DNA from: Elusimicrobiota bacterium
GTDB taxonomy: Bacteria; Elusimicrobiota; UBA8919
Length of the DNA: 19,312 nucleotides
Direction of reading: 5' to 3'
NCBI GenBank assembly: GCA_003452965.1
Contig: DMMW01000063.1
Span: 27,630 to 46,941, forward strand
The notes under the pieces are model-generated. The model was not told the DNA's origin. It searched no databases and saw nothing but the letters and a program-made list of their open reading frames with translations. The stretch's first letter is position 1, and each line of letters begins with the position of its first letter. A program made the position numbers and the translations under genes. This document shows, piece by piece, positions 8,837 to 16,165 of this stretch.

Positions 8837-9405
8837 TTCAACTCCAAAAAGTTTTTTAAAAGTTTTTTTCCGGCTTTAGTCAGTATTGATTCCGGATGGA
8901 ATTGTATGCCTTCTACAGGTTTCCCACTTGATTTCAATCTTAAACCCATAATCTCACCGTCTTTTGTCCATGCGGAGACTTTAAAACATTTCGGTAATGA
9001 TTTCTTTTCTACAACAAGAGAATGATATCTTGTCGCTTCAAACGGATTATTAATACCTTTAAAAACTGTTTTGCCATCATGATAAATTAGCGATGTTTTG
9101 CCATGCATCAGTTTTTTTGCATGAATTATCTTACCGCCCATCGCTGCACCTATTGACTGATGCCCCAGACACACACCTAAAATAGGAACTTTTCCGGAAA
9201 AACGTTTTACCGTTTGTATTGAAATTCCTGCTTCTTTTGGTGTACAAGGTCCCGGTGAAATTACTATATGCGTAGGATTCAGTTTTTCTATTTCATTGAT
9301 AGTTATTTCGTCGTTTCTGAAAACCTTTATATCCGGATTCATTTCACCCAAATATTGGACAAGATTATAAACAAAAGAATCATAATTATCAATAACTAGT
9401 ATCAT
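8833..9405 (-). CDS. trpG: Anthranilate/aminodeoxychorismate synthase glutamine amidotransferase subunit
   Basis: Class I glutamine amidotransferase that feeds ammonia to a chorismate-binding TrpE (or PabB) subunit. The nucleophile is Cys79 in GVCLGHQSIG and the catalytic pair is His170/Glu172 in FHPES; the oxyanion segment SPGPCTPKEAG is present. Length 190 aa is standard. It is the first gene of the trp operon here, and no trpE lies upstream; the preceding gene is the unrelated GH4 enzyme. Since TrpG and PabA are often one dual-use protein, a folate role is also possible, but the trpDCBF context favours tryptophan. There is no visible Shine-Dalgarno before the ATG; an inverted-repeat element ends about 18 nt upstream. 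Confidence 0.93.
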   Translation of the reverse strand: MILVIDNYDSFVYNLVQYLGEMNPDIKVFRNDEITINEIEKLNPTHIVISPGPCTPKEAGISIQTVKRFSGKVPILGVCLGHQSIGAAMGGKIIHAKKLMHGKTSLIYHDGKTVFKGINNPFEATRYHSLVVEKKSLPKCFKVSAWTKDGEIMGLRLKSSGKPVEGIQFHPESILTKAGKKLLKNFLELK

Positions 9406-9423
9406 AAAACTATATTAGGGGAA

Positions 9424-9517
9424 AGAGATTATGGATTAGAGGTTAGTATTTATCCTATTAGAGAACAAAGTCCTCTAACAGGTTTTACTAATTTCTCGCC
9501 TCTATACGCTAATCTCT
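9424..9517. repeat. Intergenic inverted-repeat element, copy A (trp operon leader)
   Basis: Arms at 9424-9446 and 9488-9517 are imperfect reverse complements built from the motif AGAGATTA...TAGAGG...TTAG. Inside is a second hairpin, CCTATTAGAG (9454-9463) against CTCTAACAGG (9473-9482). It belongs to the same family as copies B (17520-17610) and C (18061-18140). It lies between the predicted trp promoter and trpG, so the trp leader RNA would fold into a long hairpin. No U-tract follows it, so it does not look like a terminator. Confidence 0.7.
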
Positions 9518-9526
9518 GTTTTTAAT

Positions 9527-9554
9527 ATTATACAAAAAAAAACAGATTTTACAA
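9527..9554 (-). promoter_or_regulatory. Candidate sigma70 promoter of the trp operon
   Basis: Minus strand TTGTAA (9549-9554), 16-nt spacer containing a run of nine T, then a perfect TATAAT (9527-9532). Transcription would start near 9520, immediately before repeat copy A, giving a leader of about 115 nt before trpG. The -35 box overlaps the palindrome ACAAAATAATTTTGT (9551-9565) directly after the GH4 stop; with the T-run this could also be a weak terminator for the GH4 transcript. Confidence 0.55.
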
Positions 9555-9565
9555 AATAATTTTGT

Positions 9566-10894
9566 TTAAAATTTTATTGATTTAAATTGAGGTAAATAAT
9601 TCTGGTTCTTTTTTAACATTTCCTCAACCATTTTTTTGATTTCCCTTAAAGATAACATGGATGCTGTAAGTGGGTCATAAATTATAGAGTGATAAACAAG
9701 TCTTGCGTCTCCAGTTATTGCTGCTTCTACAGCCATTTCCTCCGAGGCAATACTAATATTATTTAATGCTGCACATTGAGGTGGAATTGCGCCTACTTGG
9801 ATAACATTGAAACCGCGTTTATTTGCAACAACCGGGACTTCTACGCATACGTTTTTAGGAAGATTAGTTATAGTACCGCTATTTGGTACATTACCGTTGA
9901 ATTCGAAAGGTTCTCCACCTTTTAACGCATTGATAATATATGCAGCATATTCCTGCCCTCTTTCAAGCGACAAGGGAGCACCTTTTTTGAACCAGTCATT
10001 AATTTCCTTTTTCCATGTTCTTTCCGCTTTTAGATATTCGTTTAGTATATAAGCATGTACGCCTGGATTCCAGCTGGTGCCCCTATTACAATATTTTTTA
10101 ATTAAATCAGGGCGTTTGCGGAACCACCAGCTATATTCCGAATTATGCCCGCTTGACTCACTTACATAATAATCAAGTGCCAGAAACATCTCGTTGCGAA
10201 CTATTTCTTCTATATATATCTTTTTATCGGTAAGGACTTTTTTCCGTATTAACGGATATGCATCTTTTCCGTTCTTTTTGAATTCAATATACCACGCCTG
10301 GTGGTTTATGCCGGCACAAACATAAGTAATCTGGTCCATGGGTGTGTCAATCCATTTAGCAAGCATAGCTGCCGAACCTTGTACGCTGTGACATAAACCG
10401 GTCAATTTAATAAATGATTTTTTCTGCATTGCCCGGCATAACATTGCCATTGGATTTGTGTAATTTAAAAGCACGGCATTAGGGCAAATCTGTTCCATAT
10501 CACGACAGATGTCCAACATTACAGGTATTGTACGAAGTGCTCTGAATATTCCACCTACACCGCGTGTGTCACCGACATTTAAATCTACTCTGTATTTTTT
10601 GGGGATTTCTACATCATAACGCCAAACCTGGACACCACCTGCTAATATTGTACATAATACCACAGCTGCACCTTTTAAAGCAGTTCTTCTATCCATTGTT
10701 GCTTCTATTCTTGCAGGATATTTACCTTTATCAATAATACTTTGTACCGATTTTCTCGCAAATTCAAGTCGTTCCTTGTTTATATCCATCAAAACGAACG
10801 TAGAATCCTTCAGAATAGGAAAAGTGAGCACATCTCTAACTAAATTACGGGTAAATGTCAAACTTCCCGCACCGATAAAAACTATTCTTGCCAT
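9566..10894 (-). CDS. Glycoside hydrolase family 4, probable alpha-galactosidase (MelA-like)
   Basis: GH4 enzymes cleave glycosides by an NAD+ and Mn2+-dependent redox/elimination mechanism. NAD binding: RIVFIGAGSLTFTRNLVRD at the N-terminus and acidic LMDIN near 35-39. Metal ligands: Cys168-His169 in GLCHS and His198 in GINHQAW; NYTNPMAMLCRA is also typical. The GLCHSVQ/GINHQAWY wording is that of the MelA/AglA/LplD branch, which acts on non-phosphorylated alpha-galactosides or alpha-glucosides. A nearby galactokinase favours alpha-galactosidase. 442 aa, normal length. I chose ATG at 10894, with AAGGGGG about 9 nt upstream; the longer in-frame reading to 10948 would be coded by the terminal repeat of a MITE-like element. 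Cytoplasmic, no signal peptide, so its substrate must be imported. Confidence 0.9.
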   Translation of the reverse strand: MARIVFIGAGSLTFTRNLVRDVLTFPILKDSTFVLMDINKERLEFARKSVQSIIDKGKYPARIEATMDRRTALKGAAVVLCTILAGGVQVWRYDVEIPKKYRVDLNVGDTRGVGGIFRALRTIPVMLDICRDMEQICPNAVLLNYTNPMAMLCRAMQKKSFIKLTGLCHSVQGSAAMLAKWIDTPMDQITYVCAGINHQAWYIEFKKNGKDAYPLIRKKVLTDKKIYIEEIVRNEMFLALDYYVSESSGHNSEYSWWFRKRPDLIKKYCNRGTSWNPGVHAYILNEYLKAERTWKKEINDWFKKGAPLSLERGQEYAAYIINALKGGEPFEFNGNVPNSGTITNLPKNVCVEVPVVANKRGFNVIQVGAIPPQCAALNNISIASEEMAVEAAITGDARLVYHSIIYDPLTASMLSLREIKKMVEEMLKKNQNYLPQFKSIKF

Positions 10895-10918
10895 AAAATA
10901 ATCCCCCTTAGATTGTCC

Positions 10919-11092
10919 GGTAATGTCAAAAATATTATGAAAAATCATGGTTTTTCACTAGACGATGCTGATTTTTTAAATCAGTTTAACGCCTCATAAA
11001 TCTAAAATTGGTAAACTCCTCGCTACGCTCGTCATCCCGACTTGTCGGGACAAAACCAAATTTTTCAATAATATGTCATTTTTGACATTACC
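10919..11092. mobile_element. MITE-like element with 15-bp perfect terminal inverted repeats
   Basis: GGTAATGTCAAAAAT at 10919-10933 is exactly inverted at 11078-11092; similarity continues inward (ATTAT.GAAAAAT.). The 174-bp interior holds two further hairpins: CTGATTT-TTT-AAATCAG (10968-10984) and TCCCGACTTGTCGGGA (11035-11050). TTGTCC flanks both sides (10913-10918 and 11095-11100), a possible target duplication though offset by 2 nt on the right. Each end carries an outward TTGACA, a consensus -35 box. No coding capacity. It fills the gap between the radical SAM gene and the GH4 ribosome-binding site. Confidence 0.65.
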
Positions 11093-11121
11093 ACTTGTCC
11101 TATATCTTTTATAATCTCAAG

Positions 11122-12222
11122 TTAACCTTCGTGTTTCCATTCTTTTATTAGTCTGGAATAATTATTATACAACCAACAGCATCTATTACATATGGGAAGA
11201 GGACCATCTTTTAGATATTTTTCCCTAAAAATTTTTGCTTTTTCACTATTCCAGATTTTAGATAAAGATTCTTTTTTTACATCGCCTATTATATAATCAG
11301 GAAAATCAATACAAAAATTTGCTTTGCCGTTCGGCATAATGTTCAATCGCAACCATGGTGACAAGCAATGATTAAATCCAAATCTATATTCAGAGCCGGC
11401 ATACCATTTTTTAAAAGATATTGTTTTATAATTATCAATTGTTTTTATAAATATGTCGTTATTATGATATAACATTTTATTAATCTTTTCCGACAATTTT
11501 AAACCATTGACTCCTGTTTTATTTAATATCCATCCATTTTGACTTTTAGGCAGAAATCCAAATCTGTTGGTAAATTCTTTTCTATAATCATTAGCAGTTT
11601 TACTGCTTGCAAACATAAGTAATGCTAAATCCAACTTATCAGCATTAAAAATTCTGGAAACTTGAGGCATTTTATCTATAATCTTGTTATTGTCTTTATT
11701 GATTGTACACAAAATTTCAATATAAGGTTTTTTTAGATTTTTTTTTCTTTTTAAATCATGCAAACTGTTAATTCCTTTTAAAATTTTATCAAACGTTCCT
11801 TTTTTACCGCGTATTTTATCATGAATTTCGCGTGTGCCGTCTATTGAAAGAAATATTTTATCCAATTTACTATCAATAATCTCTTTATAATATTTATCTA
11901 TCAGAACACCGTTTGTAACCACAGAACATTTTAGTTTTTTAGATTTTATGTATTTGATTATTTTAAAAATATCTTTTTTTAAAAACGGTTCCCCACCCCA
12001 TAAATTAATCCTGCTTTTCCATTTTGCGGCTTGGTCAATGATATTTTTCCATGCATCTATTGTAATTTCCTGGTTTCTAAGATTTTTTATATTTTCCCTA
12101 AAAATACCTGATTTGCCCCACTGTCCGCACATATCGCAATGCAAATTGCAGCAATATGTTAATTGCAATTCTACTGATTTAGGCGGTTGTGCAATAATAT
12201 TATTATATTTTTCCTGCACCAT
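11122..12222 (-). CDS. Radical SAM protein with SPASM-like C-terminus
   Basis: The [4Fe-4S]/SAM site is Cys25-X3-Cys29-X2-Cys32 in TYCCNLHCDMC, followed by NLWGGEPFLKKD (the GGEP SAM-binding motif) and LDKIFLSIDGTREIHDKIRG. The C-terminus (about 283-350) has the SPASM-type pattern: Cys286, MPNGKANFC (Cys304), IGDV...SLSKIWNSEK, then Cys345/348/349 in CNRCC, suited to an auxiliary Fe-S cluster. SPASM proteins often modify peptides or proteins, but some act on sugars or antibiotics; no precursor peptide is visible nearby. Its start overlaps the galK end by 20 nt, so it is co-translated with galactokinase, yet no standard galactose step needs it. No strong Shine-Dalgarno is seen. The substrate is unknown. 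Confidence 0.85.
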   Translation of the reverse strand: MVQEKYNNIIAQPPKSVELQLTYCCNLHCDMCGQWGKSGIFRENIKNLRNQEITIDAWKNIIDQAAKWKSRINLWGGEPFLKKDIFKIIKYIKSKKLKCSVVTNGVLIDKYYKEIIDSKLDKIFLSIDGTREIHDKIRGKKGTFDKILKGINSLHDLKRKKNLKKPYIEILCTINKDNNKIIDKMPQVSRIFNADKLDLALLMFASSKTANDYRKEFTNRFGFLPKSQNGWILNKTGVNGLKLSEKINKMLYHNNDIFIKTIDNYKTISFKKWYAGSEYRFGFNHCLSPWLRLNIMPNGKANFCIDFPDYIIGDVKKESLSKIWNSEKAKIFREKYLKDGPLPICNRCCWLYNNYSRLIKEWKHEG

Positions 12223-13366
12223 TTTCTGTTTGTGATATATAAAATTCCGGTTTTATACCAAACTTGGATTGGTATTCTTTAGTCATTGTTTTGATTACTT
12301 TATCAATATACTTATTTTTTACAAGAGTAACCGTGCATCCTCCAAAACCCGCCCCGGTCATTCTTGAACCCAAAACCCCTTCTACTTTTTGTGCAGTATA
12401 TACCAAAGCGTCCAGCTCTTTACAACTTACTTCATATAGGTTCTTCAAAGATTCGTGCGATTCGTTCATTAAGATTCCAAACTCGTTTATTTTATTCTTT
12501 TTAAGCAATCGCAATGCATTTATTACTCTTTCATTTTCATAAACAACATGTTCACAACGATTACGAATAATTGACGGTAAATTAAATTTATATTTCTCAA
12601 ATTGTGATGTTGTTATATCCCTAAGCATTTTTATATTCTTAAAAAAATATTTCAATATTTTCACACCTTCTTCACACTGCTTGCGTCTTTCATTATAGGC
12701 GGAATTGACCAGTTTCCTTTTTAATTTTGTATTTGCTATAACAATAGAAATGTTTTTATTATTGAATGGGATATGCTGATATTTCAGGTTTCGGCAGTCA
12801 AGGAATAACGCTGAGTTTTTTTTGGCATTGGTTATTACGAACTGGTCCATTATTCCGCATTTAACGCCGATAAAATCATTTTCTGCTTTTTGACATAAAA
12901 CCGGAAGTTCTTTTTTTGAAATTCTCAAACCGGATATTGATGCAAACGTTATGCAACTAACAACCTCAATTGCTGCAGATGAAGATAATCCGCTGCCTTG
13001 AGGGATATTACCTTCAAAAACCAAGTCTGCCCCTTTAATTTTAAAACCTTTTTCTTGTAATACCTTTGCAACGGCTAAAGGATAGTTTGCCCAGCCATTG
13101 TTAATATCATATTTAATATTATTAAGTTTGCAGGATACGGTATTATTAAAATCAAGTGAATGCAGTCTTAAAATATTTTCATTATTGGGTTTTGCAGCAA
13201 CTGCGATACACCTGTCAATTGCCACAGGCAATACGAAGCCGCCGTTATAATCGGTATGTTCTCCTATAAGATTTACACGGCCCGGTGCCTGATATAAAAG
13301 AGTGCAGTTCCTGTTGTATATTTTTTTAAAATTATTTTTTATGTTTTTTATTCTTATGTTATCCAT
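12203..13366 (-). CDS. galK: Galactokinase
   Basis: Phosphorylates alpha-D-galactose at C1 with ATP (GHMP kinase family). The galactokinase signature is APGRVNLIGEHTDYNGGFVLP (residues 27-47); the ATP loop is PQGSGLSSSAAIE; the catalytic Asp lies in CGIMDQF; the C-terminal GHMP motif is RMTGAGFGGCTVTLV. The 388-aa length is normal. I chose ATG at 13366 because GGAG lies 5 nt upstream, whereas the alternative GTG at 13372 overlaps that site. It follows the nucleotidyltransferase after 70 nt and overlaps the radical SAM gene at its 3' end. Neither galT nor galE is present in the window, so the fate of galactose 1-phosphate has to be explained by other genes. Confidence 0.96.
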   Translation of the reverse strand: MDNIRIKNIKNNFKKIYNRNCTLLYQAPGRVNLIGEHTDYNGGFVLPVAIDRCIAVAAKPNNENILRLHSLDFNNTVSCKLNNIKYDINNGWANYPLAVAKVLQEKGFKIKGADLVFEGNIPQGSGLSSSAAIEVVSCITFASISGLRISKKELPVLCQKAENDFIGVKCGIMDQFVITNAKKNSALFLDCRNLKYQHIPFNNKNISIVIANTKLKRKLVNSAYNERRKQCEEGVKILKYFFKNIKMLRDITTSQFEKYKFNLPSIIRNRCEHVVYENERVINALRLLKKNKINEFGILMNESHESLKNLYEVSCKELDALVYTAQKVEGVLGSRMTGAGFGGCTVTLVKNKYIDKVIKTMTKEYQSKFGIKPEFYISQTENGAGKI

Positions 13367-13387
13367 ATTCACTCCGTAAGCAATGGA

Positions 13388-13401
13388 TTTTATCGATAAA
13401 A
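13388..13401. promoter_or_regulatory. Palindrome upstream of galK, possible operator
   Basis: TTTTATCGATAAAA is a perfect 14-bp palindrome about 20 nt before the galK start, in the 70-nt gap after the nucleotidyltransferase. It could bind a dimeric repressor, but in AT-rich DNA such a short palindrome could be chance. No clear promoter pair flanks it. Confidence 0.2.
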
Positions 13402-13436
13402 ATTAAGGAAGGCGAAATTTTAGTTTATAAAAATAA

Positions 13437-14183
13437 CTATTTCTTGGATAGCATTTGTTCATATTCTGCATTTGCTTGGTTGTATTGATTGAGGTCACCT
13501 ATATCATACCATTTATCGGAAAAAACGAAACCGTAAACGGAATCTCTTTTATGTAGCCATTGTATATATCGTCCCGGCTGGTCAGGATTATTTCCATCAT
13601 TAACATATTTCAGAATCAGGCTTAACTTATCTTTTGGAAACAAATACATACAAATTGCAGCAAAAGTTGTTTCTGGATTTGGCGGTTTTTCTGTAAATGA
13701 TATTACTTTTTCGTCTTTATCAAGTTTTACTTCCGAATATTTACTGACCAGGTCTTTTCTTTTGACGTCGTAAACTGCAATTGCTATACCTTTTTTTTGA
13801 AAAAATCTTACAAAATCAACTAAATTTAACTGAAATAAATTATCACCTGCCAAAACCAGCAAATCATCTGTAATTTTCTCTTTTTCAATTACAAATTTCA
13901 TATCACCAATTGCGCCCAGTTTTATATCATCCGCCATAGTTCCGTCATCAATAATTTTAATTTCTTTTTTGTGATTCAATTTTGCAAGCCAATTTTCAAA
14001 TAGTGGAAAATATTTATGATTAGTCACAAGATAAATCTTATCTATTTCAGATACTTGCTCTAATTTTTCAATTGCATAATTTAACATCGGTTTGCGGGCA
14101 ATTTCTAGAAGATGTTTTGGAAAGTCCTTGGTAAGCGGATATAATCTTGTAGCATAGCCTGCACACAAAATCAGTGCCTTCAT
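13437..14183 (-). CDS. Sugar-phosphate nucleotidyltransferase (glucose-1-phosphate thymidylyl/uridylyltransferase-like)
   Basis: Cytoplasmic enzyme joining a sugar 1-phosphate and an NTP to give an NDP-sugar and pyrophosphate. The N-terminus MKALILCAGYATRLYPLTKDFPKHLL is the family's nucleotide-binding signature, with the catalytic Arg13 and Lys23. LVLAGDNLF contains the metal-binding Asp; VISFTEKPPNPETTFAAICMYLF and SDKWYDIGDLNQY are the usual sugar-binding and C-terminal parts. 248 aa, with no left-handed-helix acyltransferase extension, so it is the short RmlA-like type. Its ATG overlaps the ABC ATPase stop (ATGA). Before galK, it could activate galactose 1-phosphate directly (inference); a house role in glycan synthesis is equally possible. 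Confidence 0.85.
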   Translation of the reverse strand: MKALILCAGYATRLYPLTKDFPKHLLEIARKPMLNYAIEKLEQVSEIDKIYLVTNHKYFPLFENWLAKLNHKKEIKIIDDGTMADDIKLGAIGDMKFVIEKEKITDDLLVLAGDNLFQLNLVDFVRFFQKKGIAIAVYDVKRKDLVSKYSEVKLDKDEKVISFTEKPPNPETTFAAICMYLFPKDKLSLILKYVNDGNNPDQPGRYIQWLHKRDSVYGFVFSDKWYDIGDLNQYNQANAEYEQMLSKK

Positions 14184-15283
14184 AATATCGTTTTCTCCGT
14201 TTCTTTGTCAAAAACATGTGCCTTGTCCATATCAAATACAACTTCAATATCCTGATTGACTTCAGCTTTGTTTTGGGCTTCAACTCTGGCAGTGAACGTA
14301 TTTTTACCTGTAGTAAGAAAAAGATATTTTTCCGAACCGATTGGTTCAACAACCTCAATTGATGCCATTAATGTCTTGCCTTCCGTACGTGTTTTTGAAT
14401 AGTAAAATCTATCATAAATATCCTCAGGTCTAATTCCTAAAATAACATATTTATCCAAATAAGTTTCCAATTTATTTTGGATTTCGCTTTTTGCTCTAAC
14501 GGAAAAAGAACCTTCATCAAGATATATGTTATTGTCGCGTTTTATCACTTTACATTCTAAAAAATTCATCGGCGGCGAGCCGATGAAACCCGCAATAAAC
14601 TTATCGGCGGGTTTGTAATATACCGTAATCGGATCAGCCACTTGATGTATAATGCCGTCTTTCATAACTACAATTTTATCACCCATAGTCATAGCTTCCA
14701 CCTGGTCATGGGTAACATATATTATCGTTGTTTGAAGTCTTTGATGAAGTTTTTTTAATTCAGCCCTCATTTGAACTCTTAGCTTTGCATCAAGGTTTGA
14801 TAAAGGTTCATCAAACAAAAAAACTTTTGGTTTGCGTACTATACAACGTCCTACCGCTACTCTTTGTTTTTGCCCGCCCGAAAGTTCTTTTGGTAATCTT
14901 TTCAATAATCTGGTTATTTCTAATTGTTCAGCCGCTTTTTCTACCCGTTCTTTGATTTCTTCTTTAGGATAGCCTTTCAGTTTTAATCCAAACGCCATAT
15001 TATCATATACCGTCATATGCGGATATAATGCATAACTTTGAAAAACCATTGCAATATCTCTATCTTTAGGTGCCTGGTCGTTCACTAAAACATTATCTAT
15101 ATAAATCTCGCCACTGGTAATTTCTTCCAATCCTGCGACCATTCTTAAAGTTGTTGTTTTCCCGCATCCTGATGGACCTACTAATACACAAAATTCTTTA
15201 TCTTTTATTTCCAAATCAATATTCTTTACAACCTGCGTTTTACCGAATGATTTAGATATGTTTTTTAGTATTACTCTTGCCAT
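14180..15283 (-). CDS. Sugar ABC transporter ATP-binding protein, MsmK/UgpC/MalK type
   Basis: Membrane-associated ATPase that powers sugar import, often shared by several permeases. Walker A GPSGCGKTT (36-44), Q-loop MVFQSYALYPHM, signature LSGGQKQR (134-141), Walker B VFLFDEPLSNLD (154-165), H-loop YVTHDQVEAMTM; the C-terminal third (about 235-367) is the regulatory OB/TOBE region, including FIGSPPMNFLE and LGIRPEDI. Length 367 aa fits. I chose ATG at 15283, with GGAGG 5 nt upstream; a GTG four codons earlier overlaps this site. No permease or binding protein is nearby, as is common for multitask MsmK proteins. It probably serves alpha-galactoside uptake for the GH4 enzyme (inference). Confidence 0.94.
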   Translation of the reverse strand: MARVILKNISKSFGKTQVVKNIDLEIKDKEFCVLVGPSGCGKTTTLRMVAGLEEITSGEIYIDNVLVNDQAPKDRDIAMVFQSYALYPHMTVYDNMAFGLKLKGYPKEEIKERVEKAAEQLEITRLLKRLPKELSGGQKQRVAVGRCIVRKPKVFLFDEPLSNLDAKLRVQMRAELKKLHQRLQTTIIYVTHDQVEAMTMGDKIVVMKDGIIHQVADPITVYYKPADKFIAGFIGSPPMNFLECKVIKRDNNIYLDEGSFSVRAKSEIQNKLETYLDKYVILGIRPEDIYDRFYYSKTRTEGKTLMASIEVVEPIGSEKYLFLTTGKNTFTARVEAQNKAEVNQDIEVVFDMDKAHVFDKETEKTIL

Positions 15284-15308
15284 GTATTCCTCCACTGTTT
15301 TAAAAGTG

Positions 15309-16109
15309 TTATTTATCAGTACAATTATCTTCGCGCTTTCTTAAATGAAAAAGTCTTAAAAAATAACCTATTATTCCTGATAAAAAATATAATATATAAA
15401 TAATAAAAATTGTATTTTGCGGATAAGTGAATATAAGAATAAGCGATACCACCAATAAAACAAAAAATTGAAAAGAGTGCGGGCGTGAGAAATTTATTTT
15501 CTTAAAATTTGAATATTTAATTTTTGATATAAGTAATATGGAGATTAACACCATAAGAAACGGCATTATCTGGAAGAAAAGAGGCATTTTTTTCATTATA
15601 AGAGGTATTGTTTTTGCCGTTAATTCCGGTCCTATTTCGAATAATTCATATGATAAAACGAATGAGGCGATTATGCCGCCTGCAGCAGTAGTCGGTAGCC
15701 CTTCGAAATGAGGCTTAATTTCATTATTTTGATGTGATGCTGAATTAAACCTTGCCAACCTCAAAGCTGATGCAATAACAAAAAATATTGCAATTCCCAA
15801 TCCGATTTTCCCAAGCCCTTTTAGGTGCATTTGATACATTAAAACGGAAGGCGCAATACCAAACGAAAAAAAGTCGGCAAGTGAATCAAGCTCCACACCA
15901 AAAGAGCTTTCCGCATGCATTGCACGAGCTATTCTACCATCTGTTATATCCATTATAATTGCTATTATTATGGCCCAGGCAGCGTAAGAGAAATTATTAT
16001 TTATTGAATAATGCAATGACATAAAACCAGCCCCGATATTAGCAACCGTAAAAATGCTTGGTAAAATATATATTCCTCTTTTAATTTGCATATTATTCAC
16101 AAAGTCCAT
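15309..16109 (-). CDS. pssA: CDP-diacylglycerol--serine O-phosphatidyltransferase (phosphatidylserine synthase)
   Basis: Integral membrane enzyme making phosphatidylserine from CDP-diacylglycerol and serine. The CDP-alcohol phosphotransferase motif D-G-X2-A-R-X8-G-X3-D-X3-D is complete: Asp57, Gly58, Ala61, Arg62, Gly71, Asp75, Asp79. PSIFTVANIGAGF at the N-terminus and RLARFN near the middle are typical of the type II (Bacillus-like) PssA; about seven hydrophobic segments follow. 266 aa. The start could also be ATG at 16091 (MQIKRG); neither has a good ribosome-binding site. It lies next to psd, its pathway partner, as in many bacteria. Confidence 0.95.
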   Translation of the reverse strand: MDFVNNMQIKRGIYILPSIFTVANIGAGFMSLHYSINNNFSYAAWAIIIAIIMDITDGRIARAMHAESSFGVELDSLADFFSFGIAPSVLMYQMHLKGLGKIGLGIAIFFVIASALRLARFNSASHQNNEIKPHFEGLPTTAAGGIIASFVLSYELFEIGPELTAKTIPLIMKKMPLFFQIMPFLMVLISILLISKIKYSNFKKINFSRPHSFQFFVLLVVSLILIFTYPQNTIFIIYILYFLSGIIGYFLRLFHLRKREDNCTDK

Positions 16110-16124
16110 TCAACTACAACGCTA

Positions 16125-16140
16125 TCGTGATATATCACGA
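16125..16140. repeat. Perfect 16-bp palindrome between psd and pssA
   Basis: TCGTGATATATCACGA reads the same on both strands; it lies in the 56-nt gap, 15 nt from the pssA start. Possible regulator site or a dispersed palindromic repeat. No known factor can be assigned. Confidence 0.5.
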
Positions 16141-16165
16141 CACAATAAACCCTTTAACTCTATAA

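Noticed and set aside
9406..9520. Possible TRAP-like (U/G)AG repeats or Trp attenuator in the trp leader
   Set aside because: GAG/UAG triplets occur, but spacing is irregular and they come from a repeat family also present in the rplK/rplA region; no leader peptide with Trp codons and no terminator U-tract.
10895..10948. 18-residue longer N-terminus for the GH4 enzyme
   Set aside because: It would be partly coded by the terminal repeat of the inserted element, while the ATG at 10894 has a strong ribosome-binding site and starts directly at the NAD-binding strand.
11035..11050. Rho-independent terminator from TCCCGACTTGTCGGGA
   Set aside because: The hairpin has a 2-nt loop and is not followed by a T-run on either strand; it is better explained as part of the MITE-like element.
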